A program made the translations under genes and the position numbers. 64,000 bases of DNA. Origin: Solirubrobacter soli DSM 22325. GTDB lineage: Bacteria > Actinomycetota > Thermoleophilia > Solirubrobacterales > Solirubrobacteraceae. The DNA lies in NCBI RefSeq assembly GCF_000423665.1, contig NZ_AUIK01000031.1, forward strand, positions 1-64,000, in the 5' to 3' direction. Shown here piece after piece: positions 41,101 to 49,978 of the stretch. Below the pieces are notes generated by a model. That model saw nothing but the letters and a program-made list of their open reading frames with translations. It ran no database searches and had not been told where the DNA came from. Positions within the stretch are counted from its first letter, which is position 1. Each line of letters starts with the position of its first letter.

Positions 41101-42865
41101 CTTCGACGGCGTCGCCGGCCGCGAGGAGCTCGACGAGCTGCGCGGACGCTTCGACGGCGTCGTCGGCCGCGCCGAGCTCGACGAACTGCGTGCGCGGCTC
41201 GAGGGCGTCGTCGGCCGCGATGAGCTCGACGAGTTGCGCGGGCGCCTGGACGGGCTCGCCTCGCGCGACGACGTCGCCGGCCGTGACGAGCTCGACGAGC
41301 TGCGCGGGCGCCTGGACGGGCTCGCCTCGCGCGACGACGTCGCCGGCCGCGACGAGCTCCACGAGCTGCGTGCGCGCCTCGAGGGCGTCGTCGGCCATGA
41401 CGAGCTGCGCGACCGCCTGCTCGGCCTCGTGGGCCACGACGAGCTCGCCGCTCGGCTCGCGACGCTCGCCGATCACGACGAGGTCATCGAGCTCGCCGCG
41501 CGGGTCGAGGAGCTCGCCGGTCGCAATGACAACGCCGCGATCTCCGCCGAGCTCGCGCAGCTGCGCGAGCGCCTCAACTCGCGCGAGGACATCGGCGTCG
41601 CCCAGCAGGCGCTCTCGGCCGCCGAGGACGCGCTCCAGCGCATCGCGGCCGTCGATCGCGGCGCCGGCACCGTCCTGTCCGACGTGCGCACGCTGCGCGC
41701 CGCGGTCGACGAGGCCATCTCCCTCGCCCAGGGCGCCCAGGAGAGCGGACGCCAGGACGCCGAGGAGTTGCGCGAGCTGGTCGCCCGCATCGGCGGCGAG
41801 CTGGAGGTCTCCAAGGGCCAGGCGAATGGCGCCGAGACGGAGGCGCTCGGCGCCCGTCAGGCCGCGAACGCCGCCCGCGACGACGCCGCCCGCGCCCGCG
41901 AGGAGGCCGCGGCCGCGCGGCGCGAGCTCGAGTCCGTCCGCGCCGAGGGGCTCTCAGAGCGTCTCGAGGCGGCCGACCAGCGTGCCGCCGCGCTGTCGAC
42001 CGAGCTGGCCGCGAGCCGCGAGCGCCTCGACACGGTCGGCCTCCACGTCGACCGCCTGGGCGTGACCGCCGCCGCGGAGCGCACGGCGGGCGAGGAGCGC
42101 ACCGCGGCGCTGCGCAGCGAGCTGGCCGACGTCCGGCACGTCGCCGAAAGCGCCGCGCGTGGCCTCGAGCTCCTCCGTGCCGAGCTGTCGGGCGCCCGCG
42201 AGGCCGCCGAGGCCGCCCGCGCCGCGTCGACCGCGGGCGACGAGCGGATCGTGGCGATGCAGTCCGAGCTGAACTTCGCCCTGAAGAGCCTCGAGGAGAT
42301 GAAGCAGGGGCTCAGCTCCGCCGGCCAGGCCGCGGTCATCGCGCGCCGCGAGGCCGAGCAGGCGCGCAAGGCCGCCCAGCACGTCGGCGACGGCTCGACC
42401 GAGCGCGTCACGGAGGTCTTCCAGCAGATCCTCGGCCTCGCCGCCGCCCGCAACCAGCCGGCGCGCCGCCAGCCGACGATGGCCACCCCCGCCGCCAAGC
42501 CCGAGCCGGTCAAGCGCGAGCCGCGCCACGGCTTCGACGACGCGATCCAGCCGATGGCGATCCTCGCCCTCGACGGCAAGTTCAAGGAGCTCAACCCGGC
42601 GTTCACCAAGCTCGTGGGCTACAAGGAGCACGAGTTCACGAAGGCCGCCTGGCCGTCGCCGCACGACCGCCGCGACTACAAGGACCAGCTCGAGCAGCTG
42701 CGGGCGATGGGCGTGGGTGAGCTGCGCGAGGTCGAGGTCTCCAGCACCTACATGCACGGCCAGGGCCTGATGGTCCCGGTCGTCGGCAAGCTGTCGCTCT
42801 CGACCGACGAGGGCGGCCAGCCGCAGCACCTGTTGCTGGTGGCAGAGGACCGACACACCACATAG
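38183..42865 (+). CDS. Giant PAS-coiled coil-PAS protein
   Basis: The 1560-residue soluble protein has an N-terminal PAS domain (~28-135; LDAILRQIINGYFVLTDGQG, then SKWSEPAELLF). A coiled coil of ~1,250 residues built of Ala/Glu/Arg heptads follows. A C-terminal PAS domain closes it (~1452-1555; MAILALDGKFKELNPAFTKL, GYKEHEFTKAAWPSPHDRRD). Inside the rod, 'L-REAV-x-R-x-EA' repeats (~525-760) and a 16-residue GREELDELRGRFDGVA array (~931-1072) are evident. No kinase, HAMP or methyl-accepting signature is present. It could be a cytoskeletal or polar scaffold with sensory ends. Position between ruvX and mltG, beside pilus motor genes, hints at a cell-envelope role, but this is inference. Confidence 0.75.
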   Translation: MNPATNPPSSTADAVMAETAGPVDPLDAILRQIINGYFVLTDGQGSVSKWSEPAELLFDQPAEAILTQNFFATLIGGALPPAGQAWREFLDLGEPPRVPGTVELVGRRGDGSEFPMETVFVPVKLDEGFDFSLFLEDLSFELPLNLMLLRMRQQHPVVVRALKSALETEAQPWEGWRTAGTLVIFKPLQATPWVEQELARREAERALADAEAEERLTNFDPGIQGDFRDLDDAAAVVARLLSAVERIDELERVAGGLPAQLDEARRDAEKRNAESQRQSEALRADIQRALQGVPSELDRHEQLARLERLERAQGDSSALASVEAATARVGARLDQLERDRVAAEAAAERRLAEAEARAAAALANASNDEALRTIRTELAATVERLERERESEREAAREALAGALERVEQVQRGADALREQLSAATVERATADGLAGDDRRRLEELQRETDGLRARVEAMREQDLAGELASLREAVGDLATLREAVARHEAAAGDTTARHEALSAMVAALREAVTQSDVTASASDVAALREAVERAEASTGELAALREGVEASTDQLAALREAVARAEASTDDVAALREGVEASSGELAALREAVARAEASTDDVAALREGVAASSGEIAALGEAVARVEAATGDLAGLREAVARAEAATGELAALREAVERTEAATADLSTLREAVARHEAAAGDTAARHDALSGMVSALNEAVARQEQVAGDVAALREAVARQEAAAAEIAALRESAADLDELRDAVARHEAATGQIASLTAVVARHEALADQVTQLRGEVDAVADLRRALSELRAQFTEQELVAGRIAEQEVVEREVQSLVGDTQRQIAALHARIAVLGDAREELARRLDSTVSNDEMAALHARIDALPASDELAELRRRLDELAPRDAVAELHERIDVAHDSLAARIEGLAGSGDLDRVWERVDGLVGREELDELRGRFDGVAGREELDELRGRFDGVAGREELDELRGRFDGVAGREELDELRGRFDGVVGRAELDELRARLEGVVGRDELDELRGRLDGLASRDDVAGRDELDELRGRLDGLASRDDVAGRDELHELRARLEGVVGHDELRDRLLGLVGHDELAARLATLADHDEVIELAARVEELAGRNDNAAISAELAQLRERLNSREDIGVAQQALSAAEDALQRIAAVDRGAGTVLSDVRTLRAAVDEAISLAQGAQESGRQDAEELRELVARIGGELEVSKGQANGAETEALGARQAANAARDDAARAREEAAAARRELESVRAEGLSERLEAADQRAAALSTELAASRERLDTVGLHVDRLGVTAAAERTAGEERTAALRSELADVRHVAESAARGLELLRAELSGAREAAEAARAASTAGDERIVAMQSELNFALKSLEEMKQGLSSAGQAAVIARREAEQARKAAQHVGDGSTERVTEVFQQILGLAAARNQPARRQPTMATPAAKPEPVKREPRHGFDDAIQPMAILALDGKFKELNPAFTKLVGYKEHEFTKAAWPSPHDRRDYKDQLEQLRAMGVGELREVEVSSTYMHGQGLMVPVVGKLSLSTDEGGQPQHLLLVAEDRHTT
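40973..41400 (+). repeat. 48-bp tandem repeats in the coiled-coil gene
   Basis: Units begin at 40973, 41021, 41069 and 41117 (almost identical; GREELDELRGRFDGVA), then diverged units at 41165 and 41213, two 66-bp variants adding SRDDVA, and a final copy near 41345. Units stay in frame, marking recent growth of the rod. Confidence 0.85.
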
Positions 42866-42966
42866 TCCTGTCGTACGGGCTCGCTAGGATGCCCGGCGGT
42901 CGCTGACCCTGTCGCCCTCCGGGAATCCGCCCGGCGCGCCAGGGCGGCATTCCCGCCGGTTTATCC
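42866..42966. other. Intergenic region before mltG
   Basis: 101 bases with a GC-rich inverted repeat, CCCGGCGG...CCGCCC/CGGGAATCCGCCCGG, which may be a terminator for the long coiled-coil gene. No gene is seen. Confidence 0.35.
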
Positions 42967-44976
42967 GTGTTCGGCAAACGCTCGGACCAACCCCGCACAG
43001 CTGAAGACCGCGCTCGCGCCGCGGCTGATCGCGCTGCCCGCCGCCGGGGCGGAAGCGGCCGCGCGCTCCCGCCCGAGGCCTTCGAGTACACCGTCCGCCC
43101 GCCGGACGTCGAGCCCCACGAGCCGTTCGCCCCGCCCGTGGAGGAGCCCGCGCCGCCGGCCGAGGAGGCGCCGCGCGCGGCCGAGCCCGCGCCGCCCGTC
43201 GACGAGTCGCCGGCGCCGGCCGACACGCGCGTCGAAGAGCCGCCGCCGGCCCCGTCGCCGCGCGACGACGCCGCGCGCCCTGACGTCGCGCCGCCGCGCG
43301 ACGAGGCGGCGGACGCCGATGCCGCGCCGTCGCGTGAAGACGCGCCCCACGCGGACGCCGCGGCGCCGCGCGAGGACGCCGCGCGCGCCGACGCCGCGCC
43401 GCCCCGCGAAGACCCCGCGCCTCCGCGCGACGACGCCGCGCGCGCCGACGTCGCGCCGCCCCACGAAGACCCCGCGCGCGCCGACGCCGCGCCGCCCCAC
43501 GAAGACCCCGCGCCTCCGCGCGACGACGCGCCGGCCGACGACGAAGCGGCCCTCGCCGCCGCTCGCGCCGAGCGGGCGGCCGAGGCCCGGCAGCTGCGCG
43601 AGAACGCCGGCGCGGCGCAGCCGGAGCTCGAGCCGACGCCCGAGGTCATCCACCAGCCGACCGTCGAGTACACGCCGTTCCAGACCGAGGAACACGTACT
43701 GCCGCAGGACGATGCGGAGCCTCGGCTGGTGGCCGTCCACGCCTTCGCCGCGACCGAGCGGCCTGAGAACCAGGAGCCCGAGACGGTGCTCGAACCAGAG
43801 CCCGAGCGCGAGCCGGTCCCGCTGCGCAAGGCGCCGGACCGCCCGGCGGACGCCGCGCCCACGCGTCGCCGTGCCGCGCCCGACCAGCCGCGCCGCCGTC
43901 CGCCGAAGACACCCAAGGGGCCGCGCTCTTCAGGGGGCTCGCACTGGGGCCGCCGCATCTTCACGCTGATCGTCGTCCTGCTGTTCGCGGCCGTCCTGTA
44001 CGCGTTCAACAAGACGTTCCAGCCCTTCCACGGGGACGGCAGCGGCGCGGTCGCGGTCGACATCCCGGAGAACTCCGACGCCGCCGACGTGGCGAAGCTG
44101 CTCGTCGCCAAGGGCGTGGTCGACTCGGCGCGGTTCTTCGAGCTCAACGCCACGATCAGCGGCGAGCGCAGCAAGCTCCGCCCCGGCCACTACACGCTCA
44201 AGAAGGGCATGACCAACGGGGCGGCGATCGATGCGCTGACGACGCCGCCCGCTGAGGCGACGCCCGTTCCGACCGTCGACGTGACCCTCATCGAGGGCCC
44301 GTCGATCAAGGAGAACGACCCGGTCGTCAAGAAGTCCGAGAAGGTCGACGGCAGCTACGCCAAGGCCGCCGACTCGGCCGCGGTGCTCAAGCGCATCCGC
44401 GACCTGGGCGCGCCCAAGGGGACCAAGACCGCCGAGGGCTTCCTGTTCCCGGCGACGTACAAGCTCCCGGTCGGCTCGCCGGCGGCGGATCTGGTCAACC
44501 AGCAGCTCGACGCCTTCAAGGACAACTTCGACGGCGTCTCCATGAAGTACGCCAAGTCCAAGAAGCTCACGCGCTACGACGTGCTGATCATCGCCTCGAT
44601 GATCGAGCGCGAGGCGCAGCTCCCGCGCGAGCGCAAACTCGTCGCGGCGGTCATCTACAACCGGCTCAAGCAGGGTATGCCGTTGGGGATCGACGCCACG
44701 ACGCGTTACGAGACGAACAATTGGCAGCGCCCGATCAACCAATCCGAGCTCGACAAGCCGGGGCCGTACAACACGCGGCTCAAGCGCGGCCTGCCGCCGA
44801 CGCCGATCGGCAACCCCGGCCTCGCGTCGATCAAGGCGGCCGCCGCGCCGTCCAAGAAGAAGTACCTCTACTACGTTCGCAAGCCGGGCAAATCGGGCGA
44901 GCACGCGTTCTCGTCCACCGACGCGCAGTTCGAGAAGGACGTCGCGAAGTACCAGGCTTCCCGCGACGGCAAATGA
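42967..44976 (+). CDS. mltG: Endolytic transglycosylase MltG with long disordered N-terminus
   Basis: The enzyme cuts nascent glycan strands and so sets their length. Of 669 residues, the first ~325 are a cytoplasmic, Pro/Ala/Asp/Glu-rich disordered tract with imperfect 'APPREDPAPPRDDAARAD' repeats. A single membrane helix (RRIFTLIVVLLFAAVLYAF ~330-350) follows. The YceG domain then shows LIIASMIEREAQLPRERKLV with the catalytic Glu (~547), VIYNRLKQGMPLGIDATTRYE and TPIGNPGLASIKAAA. The long tail could bind divisome or cytoplasmic partners. GTG 42967 is the only sensible start. The stop overlaps aroE (ATGA). Confidence 0.93.
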   Translation: MFGKRSDQPRTAEDRARAAADRAARRRGGSGRALPPEAFEYTVRPPDVEPHEPFAPPVEEPAPPAEEAPRAAEPAPPVDESPAPADTRVEEPPPAPSPRDDAARPDVAPPRDEAADADAAPSREDAPHADAAAPREDAARADAAPPREDPAPPRDDAARADVAPPHEDPARADAAPPHEDPAPPRDDAPADDEAALAAARAERAAEARQLRENAGAAQPELEPTPEVIHQPTVEYTPFQTEEHVLPQDDAEPRLVAVHAFAATERPENQEPETVLEPEPEREPVPLRKAPDRPADAAPTRRRAAPDQPRRRPPKTPKGPRSSGGSHWGRRIFTLIVVLLFAAVLYAFNKTFQPFHGDGSGAVAVDIPENSDAADVAKLLVAKGVVDSARFFELNATISGERSKLRPGHYTLKKGMTNGAAIDALTTPPAEATPVPTVDVTLIEGPSIKENDPVVKKSEKVDGSYAKAADSAAVLKRIRDLGAPKGTKTAEGFLFPATYKLPVGSPAADLVNQQLDAFKDNFDGVSMKYAKSKKLTRYDVLIIASMIEREAQLPRERKLVAAVIYNRLKQGMPLGIDATTRYETNNWQRPINQSELDKPGPYNTRLKRGLPPTPIGNPGLASIKAAAAPSKKKYLYYVRKPGKSGEHAFSSTDAQFEKDVAKYQASRDGK

Positions 44977-45767
44977 TCCGCCTCGGTGTGTGCGGGTGGC
45001 CGGTGGCCCACTCGCGTTCCCCGCGGATGCAGAACGCGGCCTTGGCCCACATGGGCCTCGATGACTGGCACTATCAAGCTCTGCCGTTGCCGCCGCATCT
45101 GTTCACGGAGACCGTGAAAGCCCTGCCGCCCCTGGGCTTCCGGGGCGTGAACGTGACGATCCCGCACAAGGAGCAGGCGCTCGCGCTCGCGGACGAGGCG
45201 ACCGAGACCGCGAGGGCGATCGGCGCGGCGAACACGCTCACGTTCAACGCCGACGGCACCGTCCACGCCGACAACACCGACGCGCCAGGCTTCCTCGCCG
45301 CGCTCAACCGCTCCGCGTACGACCGCACCGCGCTCGTCCTCGGTGCCGGCGGCACCGCCCGCGCGGTGCTCTACGCGCTCAAACAGGCGGGCGCCAAGCA
45401 GATCCACCTGTGGAACCGCACCCCCGCACGCGCGCAAGCGCTTGCCGACGAATTCGGCGCCACGTTGGGCCACGCGCGCGCCGAGATCGTCGTCAACACG
45501 ACCTCCGTCGGGCTGCGCGACCCGGAGGAGACGTTCAAGGCGCTCCCCTTGCAGGCCGATGAACTGGGTGCCGGATGCACGGTGGTGGACATGGTCTACC
45601 GGCACGGCGGCACACTTCTGCTGAACACCGCGAGAGCGAATGGGGCAGAGGTGGTCGACGGGTTGGAGATCCTGGTCGCCCAAGGCGCAGCGTCATTGGA
45701 ACGCTGGACCGGCCGGACGGCTCCCGACAAGGCGATGCGGGAGGCCGTCAAAGACATCGCCCAATGA
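44973..45767 (+). CDS. aroE: Shikimate dehydrogenase
   Basis: The enzyme reduces 3-dehydroshikimate with NADPH in aromatic amino acid synthesis. The 264-residue product shows GWPVAHSRSP, VNVTIPHKEQA with the catalytic Lys, ADNTDAPGF, the nucleotide loop GAGGTARAV, VNTTSVGL, and a closing GLEILVAQGAASLERWTG. ATG 44973 overlaps the mltG stop, and its own stop overlaps the pilB start (ATGA), so it is embedded in an envelope/pilus operon. Confidence 0.95.
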   Translation: MIRLGVCGWPVAHSRSPRMQNAALAHMGLDDWHYQALPLPPHLFTETVKALPPLGFRGVNVTIPHKEQALALADEATETARAIGAANTLTFNADGTVHADNTDAPGFLAALNRSAYDRTALVLGAGGTARAVLYALKQAGAKQIHLWNRTPARAQALADEFGATLGHARAEIVVNTTSVGLRDPEETFKALPLQADELGAGCTVVDMVYRHGGTLLLNTARANGAEVVDGLEILVAQGAASLERWTGRTAPDKAMREAVKDIAQ

Positions 45768-47566
45768 GCTCGACCTTCGACACCGCTACCAGGCCCAGAC
45801 GGGGCAACGGCATTACCACGCCTTCCCGGCGTGGCGGTTCAGGACGCGTGCTCACGGATGTCCTCGTCGACCTCGGTTTCGTCGACCGCGGGACGATGGA
45901 CATCGCGCTGGACCGCGCGACGCAGAGCGGCGGCGCGCCCGAACGCATCCTGGTCAACGACGGGACGCTGACCGACGACCAGCTCGCCCGCGCGGTCGCC
46001 GAACGCTTCGGCCTCGACCACGTCGACCTCAAGCTCTACCGCGTCGACCCGGACGCCGCCAAGCTGGTCGCACCCGCCGCGGTGCGCCGCTACCAGGCCG
46101 TCCCGGTCTCCTTCGTGGGCGACCGCACGCTGCTGGTGGCGATGGTCGACCCGGCGAACGTGCTCGCGATCGACGACATCGCGGTCATGACCGGTTACGA
46201 GGTCCGCCCCGCGGTCTCCTCGCTGGCCGACGTCGAGTGGCTGCTGACGCGGTTGGAGGACCCGAACTTCGGCGTCGGCGCGACCGCACCAGAGGACTTC
46301 GAGGACGACCCCGAGGCCGATCAGTCCCCGGCGGCGGCCGAGCGCCCGCCCGCGCCGCTGTACGACATCCGCGAGAACGCGCCGATCAACTTCGGCGCCG
46401 GCGGCGAGGACGCGAGCGTCATCCAGCTCGTGCACCGGGTGATCAAGGAGGCCGTCGAGCGCGGCGCGTCCGACATCCACTTCGAGCCCCAGGAGGAGGA
46501 GATGCGGGTCCGCTACCGCATCGACGGCGTCCTCCAGGAGGCCGCGACCGTGCCGGTGAGCGCCATCCCGGCGGTCATCTCCCGCATCAAGATCCTCTCC
46601 GACCTCGACATCGCCGAGCGCCGCATCCCGCAGGACGGCCGCATCTCGCTCGAGGTCGACGGCAAGCCGATCGACCTGCGCGTCGCGACCCTGCCGGCGT
46701 CGCACGGCGAGAAGGTCGTCATGCGCATCCTGGACCAGAGCAAGGTCATGATCCAGCTCGAGCAGCTGGGCATGCTCCCGCAGGCGCTCGAGCGCTTCTC
46801 GAAGGCGTTCGGGCAGGCGCACGGCGCCGTGCTCGTGACCGGCCCGACGGGCTCCGGCAAGTCCACCAGCCTGTATGGCGCCCTCAACCAGCTCAACACG
46901 ATCGAGAAGCACATCATCACGATCGAGGACCCGGTCGAGTACCAGCTCGAGGGCATCACGCAGGTCCAGGTCAACAACAAGGCGGGCCTGACGTTCGCCT
47001 CCGGCCTGCGCTCGATGATGCGCGCCGACCCCGACATCATCATGGTCGGCGAGATCCGCGACCGTGAGACGGCCCAGATCGCGATCGAGGCCGCCCTCAC
47101 CGGCCACCTCGTGCTCTCCACGCTGCACACCAACGACGCGCCGGGCGCGATCACGCGTCTGATCGAGATGGGCGTGGAGCCGTTCCTGGTGGGAAGCGCG
47201 GTCGACTGCGTGGTCGCCCAGCGCCTGGCCCGCCTGCTGTGCGAGGAGTGCAAGCGCCGCACGACGATCACGTCCGAGGTCATGCGCGCCAACGGCTTCA
47301 ACGTCGGCCTCGACCTCGAGGCCTACGAGCCCGTCGGGTGCGCGCGCTGCGGCGGCTCGGGCTACAAGGGCCGGATCGGCCTGTACGAGGTGATGTGGGT
47401 CAGTGACGCGATCCGCTCGCTCGCCGTCTCCCGCGAGCCCGCCGAGACGATCATGCACGCCGCGGTGCACGAGGGCATGATGCGCCTGCGCGAGGACGGT
47501 CTGGAGAAGGTCCGCCGCGGCCTGACCTCGATCGCCGAGATCGCCCGCGTGGCGGGTACGCGCTAG
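45764..47566 (+). CDS. pilB: Type IV pilus assembly / type II secretion ATPase PilB/GspE
   Basis: The hexameric ATPase powers pilus extension. The 600-residue product has an N-terminal MshEN-type domain (VLTDVLVDLGFVDRGTMDIA), a linker, then the motor domain. Walker A is GPTGSGKST (~360-368), followed by an Asp box, Walker B (DPDIIMVGEIRD), and the His box (LSTLHTNDAPG). A zinc tetracysteine (CEEC ~492, CARC ~526) is characteristic of PilB/GspE and absent from PilT. ATG 45764 overlaps the aroE stop. Confidence 0.94.
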   Translation: MSSTFDTATRPRRGNGITTPSRRGGSGRVLTDVLVDLGFVDRGTMDIALDRATQSGGAPERILVNDGTLTDDQLARAVAERFGLDHVDLKLYRVDPDAAKLVAPAAVRRYQAVPVSFVGDRTLLVAMVDPANVLAIDDIAVMTGYEVRPAVSSLADVEWLLTRLEDPNFGVGATAPEDFEDDPEADQSPAAAERPPAPLYDIRENAPINFGAGGEDASVIQLVHRVIKEAVERGASDIHFEPQEEEMRVRYRIDGVLQEAATVPVSAIPAVISRIKILSDLDIAERRIPQDGRISLEVDGKPIDLRVATLPASHGEKVVMRILDQSKVMIQLEQLGMLPQALERFSKAFGQAHGAVLVTGPTGSGKSTSLYGALNQLNTIEKHIITIEDPVEYQLEGITQVQVNNKAGLTFASGLRSMMRADPDIIMVGEIRDRETAQIAIEAALTGHLVLSTLHTNDAPGAITRLIEMGVEPFLVGSAVDCVVAQRLARLLCEECKRRTTITSEVMRANGFNVGLDLEAYEPVGCARCGGSGYKGRIGLYEVMWVSDAIRSLAVSREPAETIMHAAVHEGMMRLREDGLEKVRRGLTSIAEIARVAGTR

Positions 47567-47618
47567 GGCCTGCGCCCCACTACAGATCGGCGTCCCGGAT
47601 GCCGATGTAGGTGGTGGC

Positions 47619-48728
47619 ATGAACTTCGACTTCGCGGACATCCTGCTCAAGGTCGTCGAGCACAAGGCTTCCGACCTCCACATCACATCGGGTGCCCCGC
47701 CCACGATTCGCGTCCGCGGCTCGCTGGTCCCGCTCGAGGGCTACCCCAACATGACTCCGACGGACACGCGCGAGATCATCTACGCGATCCTGAGCTCGTC
47801 CCAGCGCCAGACGCTCGAGACCGACTGGCAGCTCGACTTCGCCTACTCGGTGCCGGGTGTGGGTCGCTTCCGCGTCAACACGTTCTTCCAGCGCGGCACG
47901 CTCGGCGCCGCGTTCCGCCTGATCCCCTCGGCGACGGTGCCGATCGAGGCGCTCGGCCTCCCGCCCGTCGTGCGCGAGTTCGCCAAGAAGCCGCGCGGGA
48001 TCGTGCTCGTGACCGGGCCGACCGGCTCGGGCAAGTCGACCTCGCTCGCCTCGCTGATCAACGAGATCAACGAGACCCGCGACGACCACATCCTCACGAT
48101 CGAGGACCCGATCGAGTTCCTGCACAAGCACAAGCGCTGCATCGTCAACCAGCGCGAGATCGGGCAGGACGCGCCGTCCTTCGCCCTCGGCCTGAAGGCC
48201 GCGCTGCGCCAGGACCCCGACGTGATCCTCGTCGGCGAGATGCGCGACATGGAGACGATCGGCACGGCCCTGACCGCGGCCGAGACCGGCCACCTCGTCT
48301 TCGCGACGCTCCACACGCAGGACGCGCCGCAGACCGTGGACCGCATCATCGACGTCTTCCCGCCCGAGCAGCAGGGCCAGGTCCGCGCGCAGCTCGCGAT
48401 CGGCCTCCAGGGCATCGTCACCCAGACGCTGCTGCCGACCGCCGACGGTCAGGGCCGCTGCGTCGCCGCCGAGGTGCTCGTCCCGACCCCGGGCGTCCGC
48501 AACCTCATCCGCGAGGGCAAGACGCACCAGATCTACTCGCTCATCCAGACCGGCGGGGAGCAGGGCATGCAGACGATGGACTCCTCGCTCGCCGGCCTGG
48601 TCCGCGCGGGCAAGATCACGATGGCCGTCGCCGAGTCGCGCTCGTCGCAGCCGGCCGAGATGCGGCGCCTCGTGCAGGGCATCAGCTCCAGCGGCGCCGG
48701 CGCCCCGCCGAGCATGGTGGGTGCCTGA
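47619..48728 (+). CDS. pilT: Pilus retraction ATPase PilT
   Basis: The 369-residue motor has the PilT N-terminal fold (KASDLHITSGAPPTIRVRG), Walker A GPTGSGKST, Walker B (DPDVILVGEMRD), the His box (ATLHTQDAPQT) and the retraction-type signature AIGLQGIVTQTLLP (AIRNLIRE-like VRNLIREGK follows). No tetracysteine is present, in line with PilT. It starts 52 bases after pilB, and its stop overlaps the pilC start by one base (TGATG). Confidence 0.94.
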   Translation: MNFDFADILLKVVEHKASDLHITSGAPPTIRVRGSLVPLEGYPNMTPTDTREIIYAILSSSQRQTLETDWQLDFAYSVPGVGRFRVNTFFQRGTLGAAFRLIPSATVPIEALGLPPVVREFAKKPRGIVLVTGPTGSGKSTSLASLINEINETRDDHILTIEDPIEFLHKHKRCIVNQREIGQDAPSFALGLKAALRQDPDVILVGEMRDMETIGTALTAAETGHLVFATLHTQDAPQTVDRIIDVFPPEQQGQVRAQLAIGLQGIVTQTLLPTADGQGRCVAAEVLVPTPGVRNLIREGKTHQIYSLIQTGGEQGMQTMDSSLAGLVRAGKITMAVAESRSSQPAEMRRLVQGISSSGAGAPPSMVGA

Positions 48729-49939
48729 TGGGCGCCGCGGTCTACACCTACAAGGCCGTCGACGGGATGGGTGTCCCGTCGAAGGGTCAGGTCAGCGGCG
48801 CGTCCAAGGACGCCGTCACCGAGGTACTGCGCGCCCAGGGCCTGAAGGTCATGGAGCTGCAGGAGAAGAAGTCGGTCTTCCAGTCCGACCTCTCCTTCGG
48901 CCGCATCAAGGCCGCCGAGCTGACGGTCATGACCCGCCAGCTGGCGACCATGATCACCTCCGGCATGACCCTCCTGCGCGCGTTCTACGTGCTCGAGGAC
49001 CAGCTCGAGAACAAGAAGCTCAAGGACACCGTCGGCGCCGTCCGCGAGGACATCGAGTCCGGCCTGGCCTTCTCCGACGCGCTCGCCAAGCACCCCAAGG
49101 TCTTCACGCCGCTGTACGTCGCCATGGTGCGCGCCGGCGAGACCGGCGGCGTGCTCGAGGCGTCCCTGGACCGGATCTCCGACCAGCTCGAGAAGGACGA
49201 CGAGCTGCGCCGCCAGGTCAAGGGCGCCATGGCCTACCCGATCGTGGTGCTGACCTTCGCGCTCTGCGTGCTGATCGGCCTGATCGCGTTCATCGTCCCC
49301 GTGTTCGTGAAGGTCTTCGCCGACTTCGGCGGCGACCTCCCGATGATCACCAAGATGACGGTCAAGGCCTCCAACGTCGTCACCGGCCAGTGGTACCTGC
49401 TCGTCATCGCCGCGATCGCCGGGCCGATCGGCTTCAAGAAGTGGCGCAAGTCCGCCGGCGGCCGCAAGCAGTGGGACCACGTCCGGCTCAAGTTCCCCTT
49501 CAAGATCGGCGTCACGGTCCAGAAGATCGCGCTCGCCCGCTGGTCGCGCACCTTCGCCGCGCTCTACTCCGCCGGCGTGCCGATCATGGCGGCGATCGAG
49601 ATCACCGGCCAGACCTCCGGCAACTGGGTCGTCGAGAAGGCCATGGCCGACGTCATCGAGTCCGTCAAGGCCGGCGGCTCGATCGCGGACCCGCTCAAGG
49701 AAGCACCGATCTTCCCCTCGATGGTCGCCCAGATGATCGCCGTGGGTGAGGAGACGGGCAACCTCGACGCGATGCTCAGCAAGGTCGCCGACTTCTACGA
49801 GGCCGAGGTCGCCGCCGCCGTCAAGGCGCTCACCTCGATCCTCGAGCCGGTCATGATCATCCTCGTCGGCGGCATCGTCGGCTTCATCGTCATCGCGATG
49901 TACATGCCGATGTTCAAGGTGTACGACGCGATCAAGTGA
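48728..49939 (+). CDS. pilC: Pilus/type II secretion inner-membrane platform protein PilC
   Basis: The 403-residue protein has the duplicated T2SSF domains: LTVMTRQLATMITSGMTLLR and ALARWSRTFAALYSAGVPIM, each followed by GETGG/GEETGN. It has three membrane helices (VVLTFALCVLIGLIAFIVPV, WYLLVIAAIAGPIG, MIILVGGIVGFIVIAMY). It anchors PilB and PilT and connects to the pilus base. No pilin, prepilin peptidase or PilMNO genes follow, so these must lie elsewhere. Confidence 0.94.
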   Translation: MGAAVYTYKAVDGMGVPSKGQVSGASKDAVTEVLRAQGLKVMELQEKKSVFQSDLSFGRIKAAELTVMTRQLATMITSGMTLLRAFYVLEDQLENKKLKDTVGAVREDIESGLAFSDALAKHPKVFTPLYVAMVRAGETGGVLEASLDRISDQLEKDDELRRQVKGAMAYPIVVLTFALCVLIGLIAFIVPVFVKVFADFGGDLPMITKMTVKASNVVTGQWYLLVIAAIAGPIGFKKWRKSAGGRKQWDHVRLKFPFKIGVTVQKIALARWSRTFAALYSAGVPIMAAIEITGQTSGNWVVEKAMADVIESVKAGGSIADPLKEAPIFPSMVAQMIAVGEETGNLDAMLSKVADFYEAEVAAAVKALTSILEPVMIILVGGIVGFIVIAMYMPMFKVYDAIK

Positions 49940-49978
49940 TTGCGTGAGGCGGTCGCGCGGGCGGATACTCGCGGCATC

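Noticed and set aside
40973..41400. 48/66-bp repeats as a CRISPR array
   Set aside because: No spacers; the repeats are in-frame coiled-coil units.
38129..41476. An 1115-codon minus-strand open frame with Leu/Glu/Asp repeats
   Set aside because: It is the mirror of the coiled-coil gene on the plus strand, which has PAS domains, start and operon context. The repeats are reflections of the heptads.
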